Notes under the pieces: generated by a model
What the model was told of the DNA's origin: nothing
The model's input: the letters and a program-made list of their open reading frames with translations, nothing else
Database searches by the model: none
Part shown: positions 54,408 through 62,702 of the stretch, piece after piece
Numbering within the stretch: the first letter of the stretch is position 1
Layout: the number at the start of each line of letters is the position of its first letter
Position numbers and translations under genes: made by a program
Assembly (NCBI GenBank): GCA_963742305.1
Contig: CAVULN010000054.1
Location: 62,001 to 126,000, forward strand
DNA length: 64,000 nt
Reading direction: 5' to 3'
Source: Roseiarcus sp963742305
Lineage (GTDB): Bacteria > Pseudomonadota > Alphaproteobacteria > Rhizobiales > Beijerinckiaceae

Positions 54408-55436
54408 CTAAACCGCCCATAGCCCCGGGAACTGCGCGCCCACCCATTTCGCGAGCGCCGCATTGACCTCGGTCGGCTTCTCCTGCGCCATCCAGTGCCC
54501 GGAGGGGATCGTCGCTTCGGTCAGGTTGTCGCAGTGCGCGCGCATCGGCTCGGCGAGGCGCGAGGCGAGGGTCTCGCACACATAGTCGTACGCGCCGTGG
54601 AGGAAGAGCGCCGGCATTTTGAGCCGCCAGTTCGCTCTGGCGCGCTCGGCATAGGCGAGGTTGGCTCGCCAATTCATGTACCAGCTGTCGGGGCCGAAGA
54701 AGCCGTTGCGTTCGAGCGCCGCGGCATAAATGCGCTCGTCCTCCTCACTGAGCACCGCAGGGTCGCGGGGAACGTCTGGCGCGCGGTTGGCGGCGCGGAA
54801 CCATCGGCCATTGGCGCGGGTGAAGGCGGTGGGCGCTGGCTTGCCTTTGCCGTCGGGACTGCCGGAGCGGAAGAGCGCCCGGACGGTTGCGCCCGCATCG
54901 CTCTCGAAGCCAGCCTCGGCGACCGCGAAGTTCTCGCGGTAGAACAACTGATAGTCCCATTGCGCCGCCGGAAACCGGTCGGCCGGATAGACGCTCCGGT
55001 CGGCCAGCGGAACGATCGTCTCGACCGCGAAGCCCTCCGGGATGTAGGGTACGCAAAGGCTGGCGACGCCGTGGCAGAGTTCCGGATGGTGCTGGGCGAT
55101 CGACCAGACGACCGGCGCGCCCCAATCGTGGCCGACCCAGATCGCCTTCTCCGCCCCGAGCGTGCCCAGGAGTTCGAGCATGTCGGCGACAATTACTTCC
55201 AGCCCATAGTCCTCGTGGCGGGAATAGACGCTGGAGCGCCCGTAGCCGCGCATGTCGGGCGCAACGGCGCGAAAGCCCAGGCCGGCGAAGACCGGAAGCT
55301 GCCCGCGCCAGGAGATGGCAAGCTCCGGCCAGCCGTGCACGAACACGATCGGCGTCGCGTCTTCGGCGCCGCAGGACAGAAAGAAGGTCGTGTGTCGCGC
55401 CGACTTGGCGACATTCTCCAGGATGGGGAAGCTCAC
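54408..55436 (-). CDS. Alpha/beta hydrolase, epoxide hydrolase-like
   Basis: A 342-residue alpha/beta hydrolase. The oxyanion motif HGWPE is near residue 36; the nucleophile is the aspartate in WVGHDWGAPVVWSI, the epoxide-hydrolase and haloalkane-dehalogenase arrangement; MRGYGRSS is a further epoxide hydrolase block; the acid is in HGAYDYVCE and the histidine in SGHWMAQE. The GTG at 55436 is preferred, with GGAG upstream, over an ATG at 55478 without a ribosome-binding site. It faces fliQ with 4 bases between stops and has no visible role in flagella. Confidence 0.85.
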   Translation of the reverse strand: MSFPILENVAKSARHTTFFLSCGAEDATPIVFVHGWPELAISWRGQLPVFAGLGFRAVAPDMRGYGRSSVYSRHEDYGLEVIVADMLELLGTLGAEKAIWVGHDWGAPVVWSIAQHHPELCHGVASLCVPYIPEGFAVETIVPLADRSVYPADRFPAAQWDYQLFYRENFAVAEAGFESDAGATVRALFRSGSPDGKGKPAPTAFTRANGRWFRAANRAPDVPRDPAVLSEEDERIYAAALERNGFFGPDSWYMNWRANLAYAERARANWRLKMPALFLHGAYDYVCETLASRLAEPMRAHCDNLTEATIPSGHWMAQEKPTEVNAALAKWVGAQFPGLWAV

Positions 55437-55685
55437 CGGGGGTCTCCGAAGTCTCGAGCGGGTGAATTGGGCATTCATTGGAGAGGGTCAGGATCTCATG
55501 GCGCGGTTTCATCTCAATAGAGTGAACGGCGGAAATCAACCGCCGCCAGGCGCGCGGCGCGTTCTCGCAAGCTTGCTTTTGCCGACACTCAGGGGTTGGC
55601 TTAACAAAACGTCAGAGTCCAGCTCCTTTTGGCGAAGGAATGGGGGCCTTTCGCTGATCAGCGCAGAAGGCGACGACTGCCGCGA

Positions 55686-56459
55686 ATGAAGCGCATTCTC
55701 TATTCGCTCTACGAACGGCGGCTGCGGCGTCAAATCCAGGCGCGCGCGGCGCCGCGTCACGTCGGGATCATTCTGGACGGCAACAGGCGATATGCGCGTC
55801 AGCATGGTCTTGCCGATGCGCGAGCAGCCTATGATCTCGGCGCCGAGAAGCTCGATGATGTGCTCGCATGGTGCTCTGAACTCAAGATCCCAGCGGTGAC
55901 TTTGTGGGTCTGCTCCATCGACAATCTGAAGAGGTCGCACGCCGAGGTCAGCCCCATTCTCGCGGCCGTCGAGGCAAAAATCCGCGCCCTCGCGCAGGAC
56001 CCTGCGATCCATCGGCTGCGGGTCCGGGTCAAAGCTGTCGGGCGGCTCGACCTGTTGCCGGGCTCGACCGCCGCGGCGCTTCGCGCCGCCGAGGACATCA
56101 CGGCCCGCTATGACGGGATGACGCTCGCCATCGCGATCGCCTACGGAGGCCGTGAGGAAATCGCCGACGCCGTCCGCGCTCTCATCCGCGAGAGGATTGG
56201 GCTGGGCGCGACATTGGAAACGATCGCCGGGGAGATCACGCCTGAGGCGGTTGACCGGCATCTGTATACGGCGGGCCTCCCGGAACCTGATCTTATCATT
56301 CGCACCAGCGGCGAGGTCCGCCTGTCGGGCTTCCTGCTCTGGCAAAGCGTCCATAGCGAGTTCTATTTCTCGGATGTGAACTGGCCGGACTTCCGCAAGG
56401 TCGACTTTCTTCGCGCAATCCGCTCGTTTCAACAGCGCGCGCGGCGCTTCGGCCGTTGA
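55686..56459 (+). CDS. cis-prenyltransferase of the UppS family
   Basis: A 257-residue cis-prenyl diphosphate synthase that condenses isopentenyl units onto an allylic diphosphate. Motifs are HVGIILDGNRRYARQHGL with the catalytic aspartate, VTLWVCSIDNLKRSHAEV, IAIAYGGREEIADAVRALIR, and DLIIRTSGEVRLSGFLLWQS then SEFYFSDVNWPDF. The forms DGNRRYAR and AYGGREEI resemble actinobacterial enzymes more than the usual proteobacterial UppS. It is probably a second, accessory prenyltransferase; product chain length cannot be told. It sits between fliQ and flhA. Confidence 0.85.
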   Translation: MKRILYSLYERRLRRQIQARAAPRHVGIILDGNRRYARQHGLADARAAYDLGAEKLDDVLAWCSELKIPAVTLWVCSIDNLKRSHAEVSPILAAVEAKIRALAQDPAIHRLRVRVKAVGRLDLLPGSTAAALRAAEDITARYDGMTLAIAIAYGGREEIADAVRALIRERIGLGATLETIAGEITPEAVDRHLYTAGLPEPDLIIRTSGEVRLSGFLLWQSVHSEFYFSDVNWPDFRKVDFLRAIRSFQQRARRFGR

Positions 56460-56528
56460 GACCTTTATCCCTTCGCATCCCTCCTCGCCGCGGACGAGCG
56501 GCGCGAGTCCAGGCGTCGCCGGCGTTCG

Positions 56529-56546
56529 ATCCTCGCGCAAGGTTCG
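56529..56546 (+). promoter_or_regulatory. Flagellar dyad element, copy 4 (upstream of flhA)
   Basis: ATCCTCGCGCAAGGTTCG, the most divergent copy in its flanks but with an intact CCTCGCGCAAGG core, lies 60 bases upstream of flhA and restarts the flagellar genes after the prenyltransferase gene. Confidence 0.5.
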
Positions 56547-56606
56547 CCGCACACTCTCTCTGGCGGGCCGCGGGCGGCGGCATGGGCGAACCGGCGAGGG
56601 CGGGCG

Positions 56607-58739
56607 ATGGCTGGAGTGGCGACCGCGGCGGCGACGGCGGCGATCGCCAGCGCGCCGTCCGCGTCGGCGCCGCCGGCTTCGGCCGCCGGTCGCGGCGGCA
56701 AGGACGTCGCCTTCGCCGCCGGCATTGTCGTCATTCTTTGCCTGTTTTTCCTCCCCGTTCCGGCGGTGATGATCGATTTCGGCCTCGCGCTGTCGATCGC
56801 GCTTTCCGTACTCATCCTGATGGTCGCGCTATGGATCCATAAGCCGCTCGAGTTCTCGGCCTTCCCGACCGTGCTTCTGGTGGCGACGATCCTGAGGCTG
56901 GCGCTCAACATCTCGACGACGCGGCTCATCCTGTCGCGCGGCGAACAGGGGCCGACGTCGGCCGGCTACATCATCGGCGGCTTCGCGCGCCTGGTGATGG
57001 GCGGCGATTTCGTCATCGGCATCATCGTCTTTCTTATCCTGGTGACGATCAACTTCCTGGTGATCACCAAGGGCGCGACCCGCATCGCAGAAGTCGGGGC
57101 TCGGTTCACCCTCGACGCGATTCCCGGCAAGCAGATGGCGATCGACGCCGACCTCTCGGCCGGGCTCATCGACGAGAAGGTTGCGCAAGCGCGCAGGCGC
57201 GAGCTCGAGGAGGAAAGCGCCTTCTTCGGCTCGATGGACGGGGCGTCGAAATTCGTCCGCGGAGACGCGATCGCCGGCCTTATCATTCTGGCCGTCAACA
57301 TCTTCGGCGGCATCGTTATCGGCGTCACCCGGCACGCTCTCACGCTCGCCGCCGCGGCCGACGTCTTCACCAAGCTCTCGGTGGGCGACGGCCTGGTGAC
57401 GCAGATTCCGGCGCTCATCATTTCGCTCGCCGCAGGGCTCCTGGTCGCCAAGGGCGGCACGCGGGGCTCCGCCGACAAGGCGGTGATCGACCAGCTGAGC
57501 GGCTATCCCAACGCGCTCTTTCTGGCCGCGCTCGCGATGGCGGTGCTTGGCGTCGTTCCGGGCCTGCCGTTCCTGCCCTTCGCGCTCATCGGCGGGCTGA
57601 TGGCCTTCGTCGGGGTCGCCATTCCCCGGCGGATCGAGAAGGATCGGGTCGCCGAGGCGGCGAAGGCCGCAGCGAAGGACGAACGGGCCAAAGCCGAGTC
57701 GCGCGCCTCGATCAAGGAGCAGCTCAAGTCGTTCGAGGTCGAACTTGTGCTCAGCAAGGAGCTCAACGCAGCCCTGATCTCCGCGCGCGACGAGATCGGC
57801 TCCCGGATCGCGAAGATGCGGCGCAAGTTCGCTCGCCAGTACGGCTTCGTCGTTCCGGAGGTCCGTCTCTCCGACGACATCAAGGCGGCGCCCAAGACCT
57901 ACCAGATCAAGATCCACGGCACGGCGGTCGCGACCCACGAATTGCGGGTCAGCGAACACCTCATCATCATCGGCGACGGGCCTCGTCCCAATCTGCCCGG
58001 CGATGAAGTGCGCGAGCCCGCCTTCGGCATCCGCGCCATCGCGGTCCCCGAGACCCTCGTCAAGGATGCGAGGCGTGAAGGCTTCAAGCCGGTCGATCCG
58101 GTCTCGGTGCTGCTCACGCATCTGAGCGAGGTCATCCACAATAACCTGGCGCAGCTCCTGTCGTATAAGGACATGCGCGCACTGCTCGACCGGCTCGAGC
58201 CCGAGTACAAGCGGCTGCTTGACGACATCTGCCCGTCGCAGATCTCGCAGTCGACGCTGCTCGCCACTCTGAAGCTGCTGCTGGCCGAGCGCGTCTCCGT
58301 CCGCAACCTCAATCTGATCCTCGAGGCGGTGGCCGAGATCGCGCCGCACGCGCGAAGGCCTGAGCAGATCGTCGAGCAGGTGCGCATTCGTCTCTCCCAG
58401 CAGATCTGCGGCGATCTCGCGGACGACGGCGCGCTGTCCGTCTTGAGGCTCGGCAATCGCTGGGATCTCGCCTTCCATCAAGCCCTCAAGCGCGACGCCA
58501 AGGGCGAGGTGATCGAATTCGACATCGACCCGCGGCTCATGGAGCAGTTCGCTGCGGAGGCTTCGACGGCGATCCGCAAGCGGATGGACGAGCGGCGCCT
58601 GTTCGCCCTCGTCACCGCCGCCGAGACGCGACCCTATGTGCGGATGATCATCGAGCGGATGTTTCCGACGCTTGCGGTTCTGTCGCAGCTCGAAATCGCG
58701 CGCGGCTTCGAGGTGAAGCCATTGGGCGCGATCGCGTGA
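56607..58739 (+). CDS. flhA: FlhA, flagellar export-gate protein
   Basis: A 710-residue export-gate protein. The N-terminal half has eight membrane helices with LPVPAVMIDFGLALSIALSV, STTRLILSRGEQGPTSAGYI and the FHIPEP-type loop TRIAEVGARFTLDAIPGKQM, AIDADLSAGLIDEKVAQARR. The cytoplasmic half has DPVSVLLTHLSEVIHNNLAQ, LSYKDMRALLDRLEPEYKRL and VRIRLSQQICGDLADDGALS. Length is normal. Its stop overlaps the fliR GTG. Confidence 0.96.
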   Translation: MAGVATAAATAAIASAPSASAPPASAAGRGGKDVAFAAGIVVILCLFFLPVPAVMIDFGLALSIALSVLILMVALWIHKPLEFSAFPTVLLVATILRLALNISTTRLILSRGEQGPTSAGYIIGGFARLVMGGDFVIGIIVFLILVTINFLVITKGATRIAEVGARFTLDAIPGKQMAIDADLSAGLIDEKVAQARRRELEEESAFFGSMDGASKFVRGDAIAGLIILAVNIFGGIVIGVTRHALTLAAAADVFTKLSVGDGLVTQIPALIISLAAGLLVAKGGTRGSADKAVIDQLSGYPNALFLAALAMAVLGVVPGLPFLPFALIGGLMAFVGVAIPRRIEKDRVAEAAKAAAKDERAKAESRASIKEQLKSFEVELVLSKELNAALISARDEIGSRIAKMRRKFARQYGFVVPEVRLSDDIKAAPKTYQIKIHGTAVATHELRVSEHLIIIGDGPRPNLPGDEVREPAFGIRAIAVPETLVKDARREGFKPVDPVSVLLTHLSEVIHNNLAQLLSYKDMRALLDRLEPEYKRLLDDICPSQISQSTLLATLKLLLAERVSVRNLNLILEAVAEIAPHARRPEQIVEQVRIRLSQQICGDLADDGALSVLRLGNRWDLAFHQALKRDAKGEVIEFDIDPRLMEQFAAEASTAIRKRMDERRLFALVTAAETRPYVRMIIERMFPTLAVLSQLEIARGFEVKPLGAIA

Positions 58740-59530
58740 CGGCGCTCGTCGCCGGCGCGATGGCCGCGCCGCACGCGGCGGCGCTCGCGCCGAGAGCGGC
58801 GCTTGGCGTGTTCGTGCTGTTCTGCCGCATCGGCGGCTGCCTGATGCTGGCGCCCGGATTCTCGAGCGCGCAGATTCCAGCGCAGGTTCGCCTGTTCGTC
58901 GCGCTTGCGGTCACGCTTACGCTTGCGCCGCTGCTGCTGGAGCGCGTGCCCAGCGCCGCGCTCGGCGACGACCCGATCCTCACGCTTAAGGTGATCGCCG
59001 TCGAATCGCTGGTTGGCGGCATGATCGGGGCCCTCGCGCGGATGTTCTATTTCGCCCTCGAAACCTTGGCGGTCGCCGCGGCCAGCATGCTCGGATTTTC
59101 GAGCCCCTCGGGCTTCCAGGTCGAGAGCGACGAGCCAATGGCCCCGTTGGCGACGCTGATCTCGCTCGCCGCGATCGCGCTTCTGTTCGCGGCCGACCTC
59201 CATTGGGAGCTCTTGCGGGGCCTTGTGGCCTCCTATGACGTCATTCCGGTCGGCGGCGACTTCAACGCGCGGCTGGCGCTGAAGGAGATCGCCGACGCGC
59301 TCAGCGAATCGTTCCGGCTCGCGCTCAGGATCGCCTCGCCCTATGTGATCTACGCGCTGGTGGTCAATCTCGCGCTGGCGCTGGTCAATCGGCTCACGCC
59401 GCAGGTCCAGGTCTTTTTTGTCGCCATGCCATTTGTCGTGGCGGGAGGTCTGCTTCTGCTCTATTTCACCATCAAGCCGGCGATCGAGGCCTTTATGAGC
59501 GGCTTCGGCGTTTGGCTCATTTCGGGCTAG
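58736..59530 (+). CDS. fliR: FliR, flagellar export-gate protein
   Basis: A 264-residue export-gate protein with about six hydrophobic segments, started at a GTG overlapping flhA. It has FVLFCRIGGCLMLAPGFSSA, then AQIPAQVRLFVALAVTLTLA, and FALETLAVAAASMLGFSSPS, and the C-terminal LVNRLTPQVQVFFVAMPFVV, all FliR features. It completes the FliP-FliQ-FliR-FlhA-FlhB gate encoded in this cluster. Confidence 0.95.
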   Translation: MTALVAGAMAAPHAAALAPRAALGVFVLFCRIGGCLMLAPGFSSAQIPAQVRLFVALAVTLTLAPLLLERVPSAALGDDPILTLKVIAVESLVGGMIGALARMFYFALETLAVAAASMLGFSSPSGFQVESDEPMAPLATLISLAAIALLFAADLHWELLRGLVASYDVIPVGGDFNARLALKEIADALSESFRLALRIASPYVIYALVVNLALALVNRLTPQVQVFFVAMPFVVAGGLLLLYFTIKPAIEAFMSGFGVWLISG

Positions 59531-59533
59531 CCG

Positions 59534-59932
59534 ATGAAGCGACGTCTCGACGCGCTGACCCGCATCGGCCGGATTCAGGCGCTCATGCACGAAGCCGGCC
59601 GCTCGAGACTTTATTTGGTCGAACTCCGGCAGGCAGGACTGAACGAGGACCTCAAGGCGGTTTTCGAGACCCTGGAGGCGAGCGAGATCGCGTATGGCGC
59701 TCATGCCGGACTGGTCGCGCGCAGCATCCGGGCCTTGCAGACTCGGCTCGATCAGGCGGCGCGTGACCAGGAAACCGCGCGTCGCGCCGCGCTGGGGCAC
59801 GGGATGCGGGCGAAGCTTGCGGAGCTCGCTATCGAAGCCGCAGCGCTTAGCCTCCAGCGCCTGAACGAGCGCAAGGAGCTTGCCGAGCTCATCGAGCGGA
59901 CCATCGCCCGCCGAAGCGCAAGCTCGACGTAA
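59534..59932 (+). CDS. FliJ-like coiled-coil protein
   Basis: A 132-residue, almost fully helical protein. It begins KRRLDALTRIGRIQALMHEA, with a charged heptad pattern through LEASEIAYGAHAGLVARSIR and AIEAAALSLQRLNERKELAE. Size, helicity and position after fliR fit FliJ, the export chaperone of the ATPase complex, which is poorly conserved in Rhizobiales. No single motif proves this. Confidence 0.65.
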   Translation: MKRRLDALTRIGRIQALMHEAGRSRLYLVELRQAGLNEDLKAVFETLEASEIAYGAHAGLVARSIRALQTRLDQAARDQETARRAALGHGMRAKLAELAIEAAALSLQRLNERKELAELIERTIARRSASST

Positions 59933-59979
59933 GGCACAAGGACGATGCTCGCGCATCCCTCGCACGTTGGCGCCGTTCC

Positions 59980-60564
59980 ATGGCCTTCAATCCTCGCACC
60001 GATGTCGTCCTTGAGGTGCTCAGCGCGGCCGATCCGGCCCGCGCGAGCCTCGCCGCGCAGCGCCTCAACGCGCTCGCCGGCGCGAACGCTCCGACCGCAG
60101 ACTTTGCCGCCGACCTCGACCGGGCCGGCGACATGGCAGCCGCGACGGCGCCGCCGGTCGCGGGCGCGGCCGACGCGCGCTCGCGTCTCGCGGAGGCGCC
60201 CGTCGGACCCGACAAGCTCGGCCAGGCGAAGACCCAGTTCGAGGCCATGATGCTGAATTCGTTCGTCGGCGAACTCTTGCCGAAGGACACAGGCGAGGTC
60301 TTCGGCCAGGGAATGGCGGGCGACATGTGGCGGTCGATGCTGGCCGAGCAGGTTTCGATGCAGATCGCCAAGTCCGGCAAGCTCGGCCTCGCCAGGCGCC
60401 TGTTCGCCAGTCACGAGTTCGCCCCGCGGGCGGCGCAGGCGGGTGAAGCCGCGAAGGCCGCCGGCGAGCCGGCCGCCCAAATGAGCGCCAACATCCTTTC
60501 GGCGCCGGCCGCGGCCGAGCTTGACAAGGGCACGGTCCTGTTTGCCGGACGCAGGCGGACATGA
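59980..60564 (+). CDS. flgJ: FlgJ-type rod-binding protein (no muramidase domain)
   Basis: A 194-residue protein. A variable N-terminus is followed by the rod-binding domain: DKLGQAKTQFEAMMLNSFVG, ELLPKDTGEVFGQGMAGDMW, RSMLAEQVSMQIAKSGKLGL. It lacks the C-terminal glucosaminidase half of enteric FlgJ, as is usual in alphaproteobacteria. It overlaps the next gene by 4 bases (ATGA). Confidence 0.88.
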   Translation: MAFNPRTDVVLEVLSAADPARASLAAQRLNALAGANAPTADFAADLDRAGDMAAATAPPVAGAADARSRLAEAPVGPDKLGQAKTQFEAMMLNSFVGELLPKDTGEVFGQGMAGDMWRSMLAEQVSMQIAKSGKLGLARRLFASHEFAPRAAQAGEAAKAAGEPAAQMSANILSAPAAAELDKGTVLFAGRRRT

Positions 60565-60941
60565 GCCACCCGCGCCGCGTGCAATCCCCGGCGGCCGCCG
60601 CGGCGCTGCCGGTCGTCGAGCGACTTGTCGCGTTCATCGACGCGGAGAATCGCGACCTTGAAGAGGGCCGCCGGGTCCAGTACGAGGCCTATAGCCAGAG
60701 CAAGAACCAGGGCCTCCTCGAGCTCAATCGCCTCGCTCCGGCGCTCGGCGGCGCAACGGCGGCGGGGCCGCTGCGCGACGCGCTGGCCGCGCTTCACACC
60801 AAGCTCGAGATCAACCGGCGCGCGCTCGCGGTGCAGCTCAAGGCTTGTCACGCCGTGTCGGAGATCATCGCCCGCGCCATCCAGGACGGCCAGTCCGACG
60901 GAACCTACACCGCCCTTGGCTGGAGGCGGACCCGGGAATGA
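60561..60941 (+). CDS. FlgN-like flagellar export chaperone
   Basis: A 126-residue helical protein with PVVERLVAFIDAENRDLEEG, QSKNQGLLELNRLAPALGGA, and a conserved-looking C-terminus AIQDGQSDGTYTALGWRRT. Position after flgJ and the DGTYT tail fit the rhizobial FlgN group, chaperone for FlgK and FlgL. It is coupled to both neighbours by 4-base overlaps. Confidence 0.72.
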   Translation: MSHPRRVQSPAAAAALPVVERLVAFIDAENRDLEEGRRVQYEAYSQSKNQGLLELNRLAPALGGATAAGPLRDALAALHTKLEINRRALAVQLKACHAVSEIIARAIQDGQSDGTYTALGWRRTRE

Positions 60942-61399
60942 TCAAGGCCGCGTTGATCGGCCTCGCAGCGGCCGCCGCCGTGATCGCAGGCGAGATGGGG
61001 ACGGACAAGGTCCTCGCCTTGCGCGAGGCGCGCCCCGCCGCCTCGGCCGCGCGAGCGACCGAAGCGCGCAAGACCCATGAGATCAACGTCCCCCGCATCA
61101 AGGACGGCGCGGTCAAGGGGTACGCGGTGATGCTGCTCAGCTACACCGTCGACCTGAACGCGCTCAAGACGGCGGCGATGGCCCCGGACTCGATCCTCGT
61201 CGATGAAGCGTTCCGCTATGTCTATGACGACAACACAATCGACTTCGACCACCTCGATCGCTTCGATCTCGGCAAGATGAGCAAGGCGATCGCAAGAGCC
61301 GTCAACGCGCGCGTCAAGAGCGACGTCATCGTCGACGTCGGCGTCCAGGAGTTCACCTACGCGCCGATCAGCGAGACCCACGGGCGCCCCGGACCTTAG
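60938..61399 (+). CDS. Bitopic protein at end of flagellar cluster, possibly FliL-like
   Basis: A 153-residue protein with one N-terminal hydrophobic helix (AALIGLAAAAAVIAGEMGTD) and a domain containing GYAVMLLSYTVDLNALKTAA, FRYVYDDNTIDFDHLDRFDL and KSDVIVDVGVQEFTYAPISE. The last block resembles the final strand of the FliL periplasmic domain, so a second FliL-like protein is possible. I do not recognise it with certainty. It is coupled to the FlgN-like gene and its stop overlaps the convergent carA stop. Confidence 0.65.
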   Translation: MIKAALIGLAAAAAVIAGEMGTDKVLALREARPAASAARATEARKTHEINVPRIKDGAVKGYAVMLLSYTVDLNALKTAAMAPDSILVDEAFRYVYDDNTIDFDHLDRFDLGKMSKAIARAVNARVKSDVIVDVGVQEFTYAPISETHGRPGP

Positions 61400-62631
61400 G
61401 CCGCCCGGGTCGCCTCGGCCTTGGAGGCGGCGATCAGATCGATGAACCGGCGGAAGAGATAGTGACTGTCGCGCGGCCCGGGCGAAGCCTCGGGGTGATA
61501 TTGCACCGAGAAGGCCGGACGGTCGGCGAGCGCGATGCCGCAATTCGAGCCGTCGAACAGCGACACATGCGTTTCCGCGGCGTTTGCCGGCAGGCTCGCC
61601 CGATCGACCGCGAAGCCGTGGTTCATCGACACGACCTCGACCTTGCCGGTCAGGAAATCCTTGACCGGATGGTTCGCGCCGTGATGGCCCTGCGGCATCT
61701 TGACGGTGCGGGCGCCGACCGCGAGCGCGAGCAGCTGATGGCCGAGGCAGACGCCGAACAGGGGAACCTTCGCCTCGAGCAGCGCTTTTATCGTCGGCAC
61801 GGCGTATTCGCCGGTCGCCGCCGGATCGCCCGGTCCGTTGGAGAGCACGACCCCGTCGGGCCTGAGCGCGAGGATCTCCTCAGGCTTCGCGGTCGCGGGA
61901 ACCACGGTCACGGCGCAGCCGCAGTCGTTGAGAAGCCTCAAGATATTGCGCTTGGTTCCATAGTCGACCGCGACCACGTGAAAGCGCGTTCCATGACGCC
62001 GGCTGTAGCCGTCTTCCAGCGTCCAGCTGGTCTCGTCCCAATCGTAGCGCTGGGTCGCGCCGACCGCCGGAACGAGGTCCATGCCGTCGATGCCAGGCCA
62101 GCGCGCGGCCCTGGCGCGGAGCGCGTCGAGATCGAAGGCGCCGTCGGGGACATGGGCGATCACCGCGTTCGGCATGCCGCGCTCGCGGATGAGCGTGGTG
62201 AGCGCGCGCGTGTCGACGCCGGTGACGCCGATGATTCCGCGCGCTTTGAGCCAGCTGTCGAGCCGCGCGCGGCTGCGAAAGTTCGACGGGGCCGCGAGAT
62301 CGGCGCGCATGATGGCGCCGACCGCAGCCGGCGCCGCGGCGGGATTGACGACTTCGATGTCCTCGTCGTTGACGCCGACGACGCCGATATGCGGGAAGGT
62401 GAAGGTGACGATCTGGGCGGCGTAGGAGGGGTCGGTCAGGATTTCCTCGTAGCCGGTCATCGCCGTGTTGAAGCAGATCTCGCCGGCCGCCGAGCCGGTC
62501 GCGCCAGTCCCGAAGCCCTCGATCAGCGAGCCGTCGGCGAGCACGATCACCCCGGTCGCGACACGCGGGCGCCAGCCGGACGAGGCGTCGTCCGGATGGG
62601 GCGAAGGCGAGGGTTCGGTTGCGCTTGTCAT
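61396..62631 (-). CDS. carA: CarA, carbamoyl-phosphate synthase small subunit
   Basis: A 411-residue glutaminase subunit that supplies ammonia to CarB for arginine and pyrimidine synthesis. The N-terminal part has GEICFNTAMTGYEEILTDPS and YAAQIVTFTFPHIGVVGVN; the amidotransferase domain has the nucleophile cysteine in LFGVCLGHQLLALAVG and the histidine and glutamate in SVQYHPEASPGPRDSHYLF. It diverges from the YqeY gene over 71 bases, an arrangement common in alphaproteobacteria. Confidence 0.95.
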   Translation of the reverse strand: MTSATEPSPSPHPDDASSGWRPRVATGVIVLADGSLIEGFGTGATGSAAGEICFNTAMTGYEEILTDPSYAAQIVTFTFPHIGVVGVNDEDIEVVNPAAAPAAVGAIMRADLAAPSNFRSRARLDSWLKARGIIGVTGVDTRALTTLIRERGMPNAVIAHVPDGAFDLDALRARAARWPGIDGMDLVPAVGATQRYDWDETSWTLEDGYSRRHGTRFHVVAVDYGTKRNILRLLNDCGCAVTVVPATAKPEEILALRPDGVVLSNGPGDPAATGEYAVPTIKALLEAKVPLFGVCLGHQLLALAVGARTVKMPQGHHGANHPVKDFLTGKVEVVSMNHGFAVDRASLPANAAETHVSLFDGSNCGIALADRPAFSVQYHPEASPGPRDSHYLFRRFIDLIAASKAEATRAA

Positions 62632-62702
62632 GAGGCTGTGCTTAAGCGCCGCCTTTGCCGCGCGTCAAGCGCGGCGGCCCATTCCAACATCCGAGGAGAC
62701 TG

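Noticed and set aside
59925..59936. Possible fifth flagellar element before flgJ (CGACGTAAGGC)
   Set aside because: It overlaps the end of the FliJ-like gene, lacks the CCTCG arm, and flgJ may be read from the flhA transcript.
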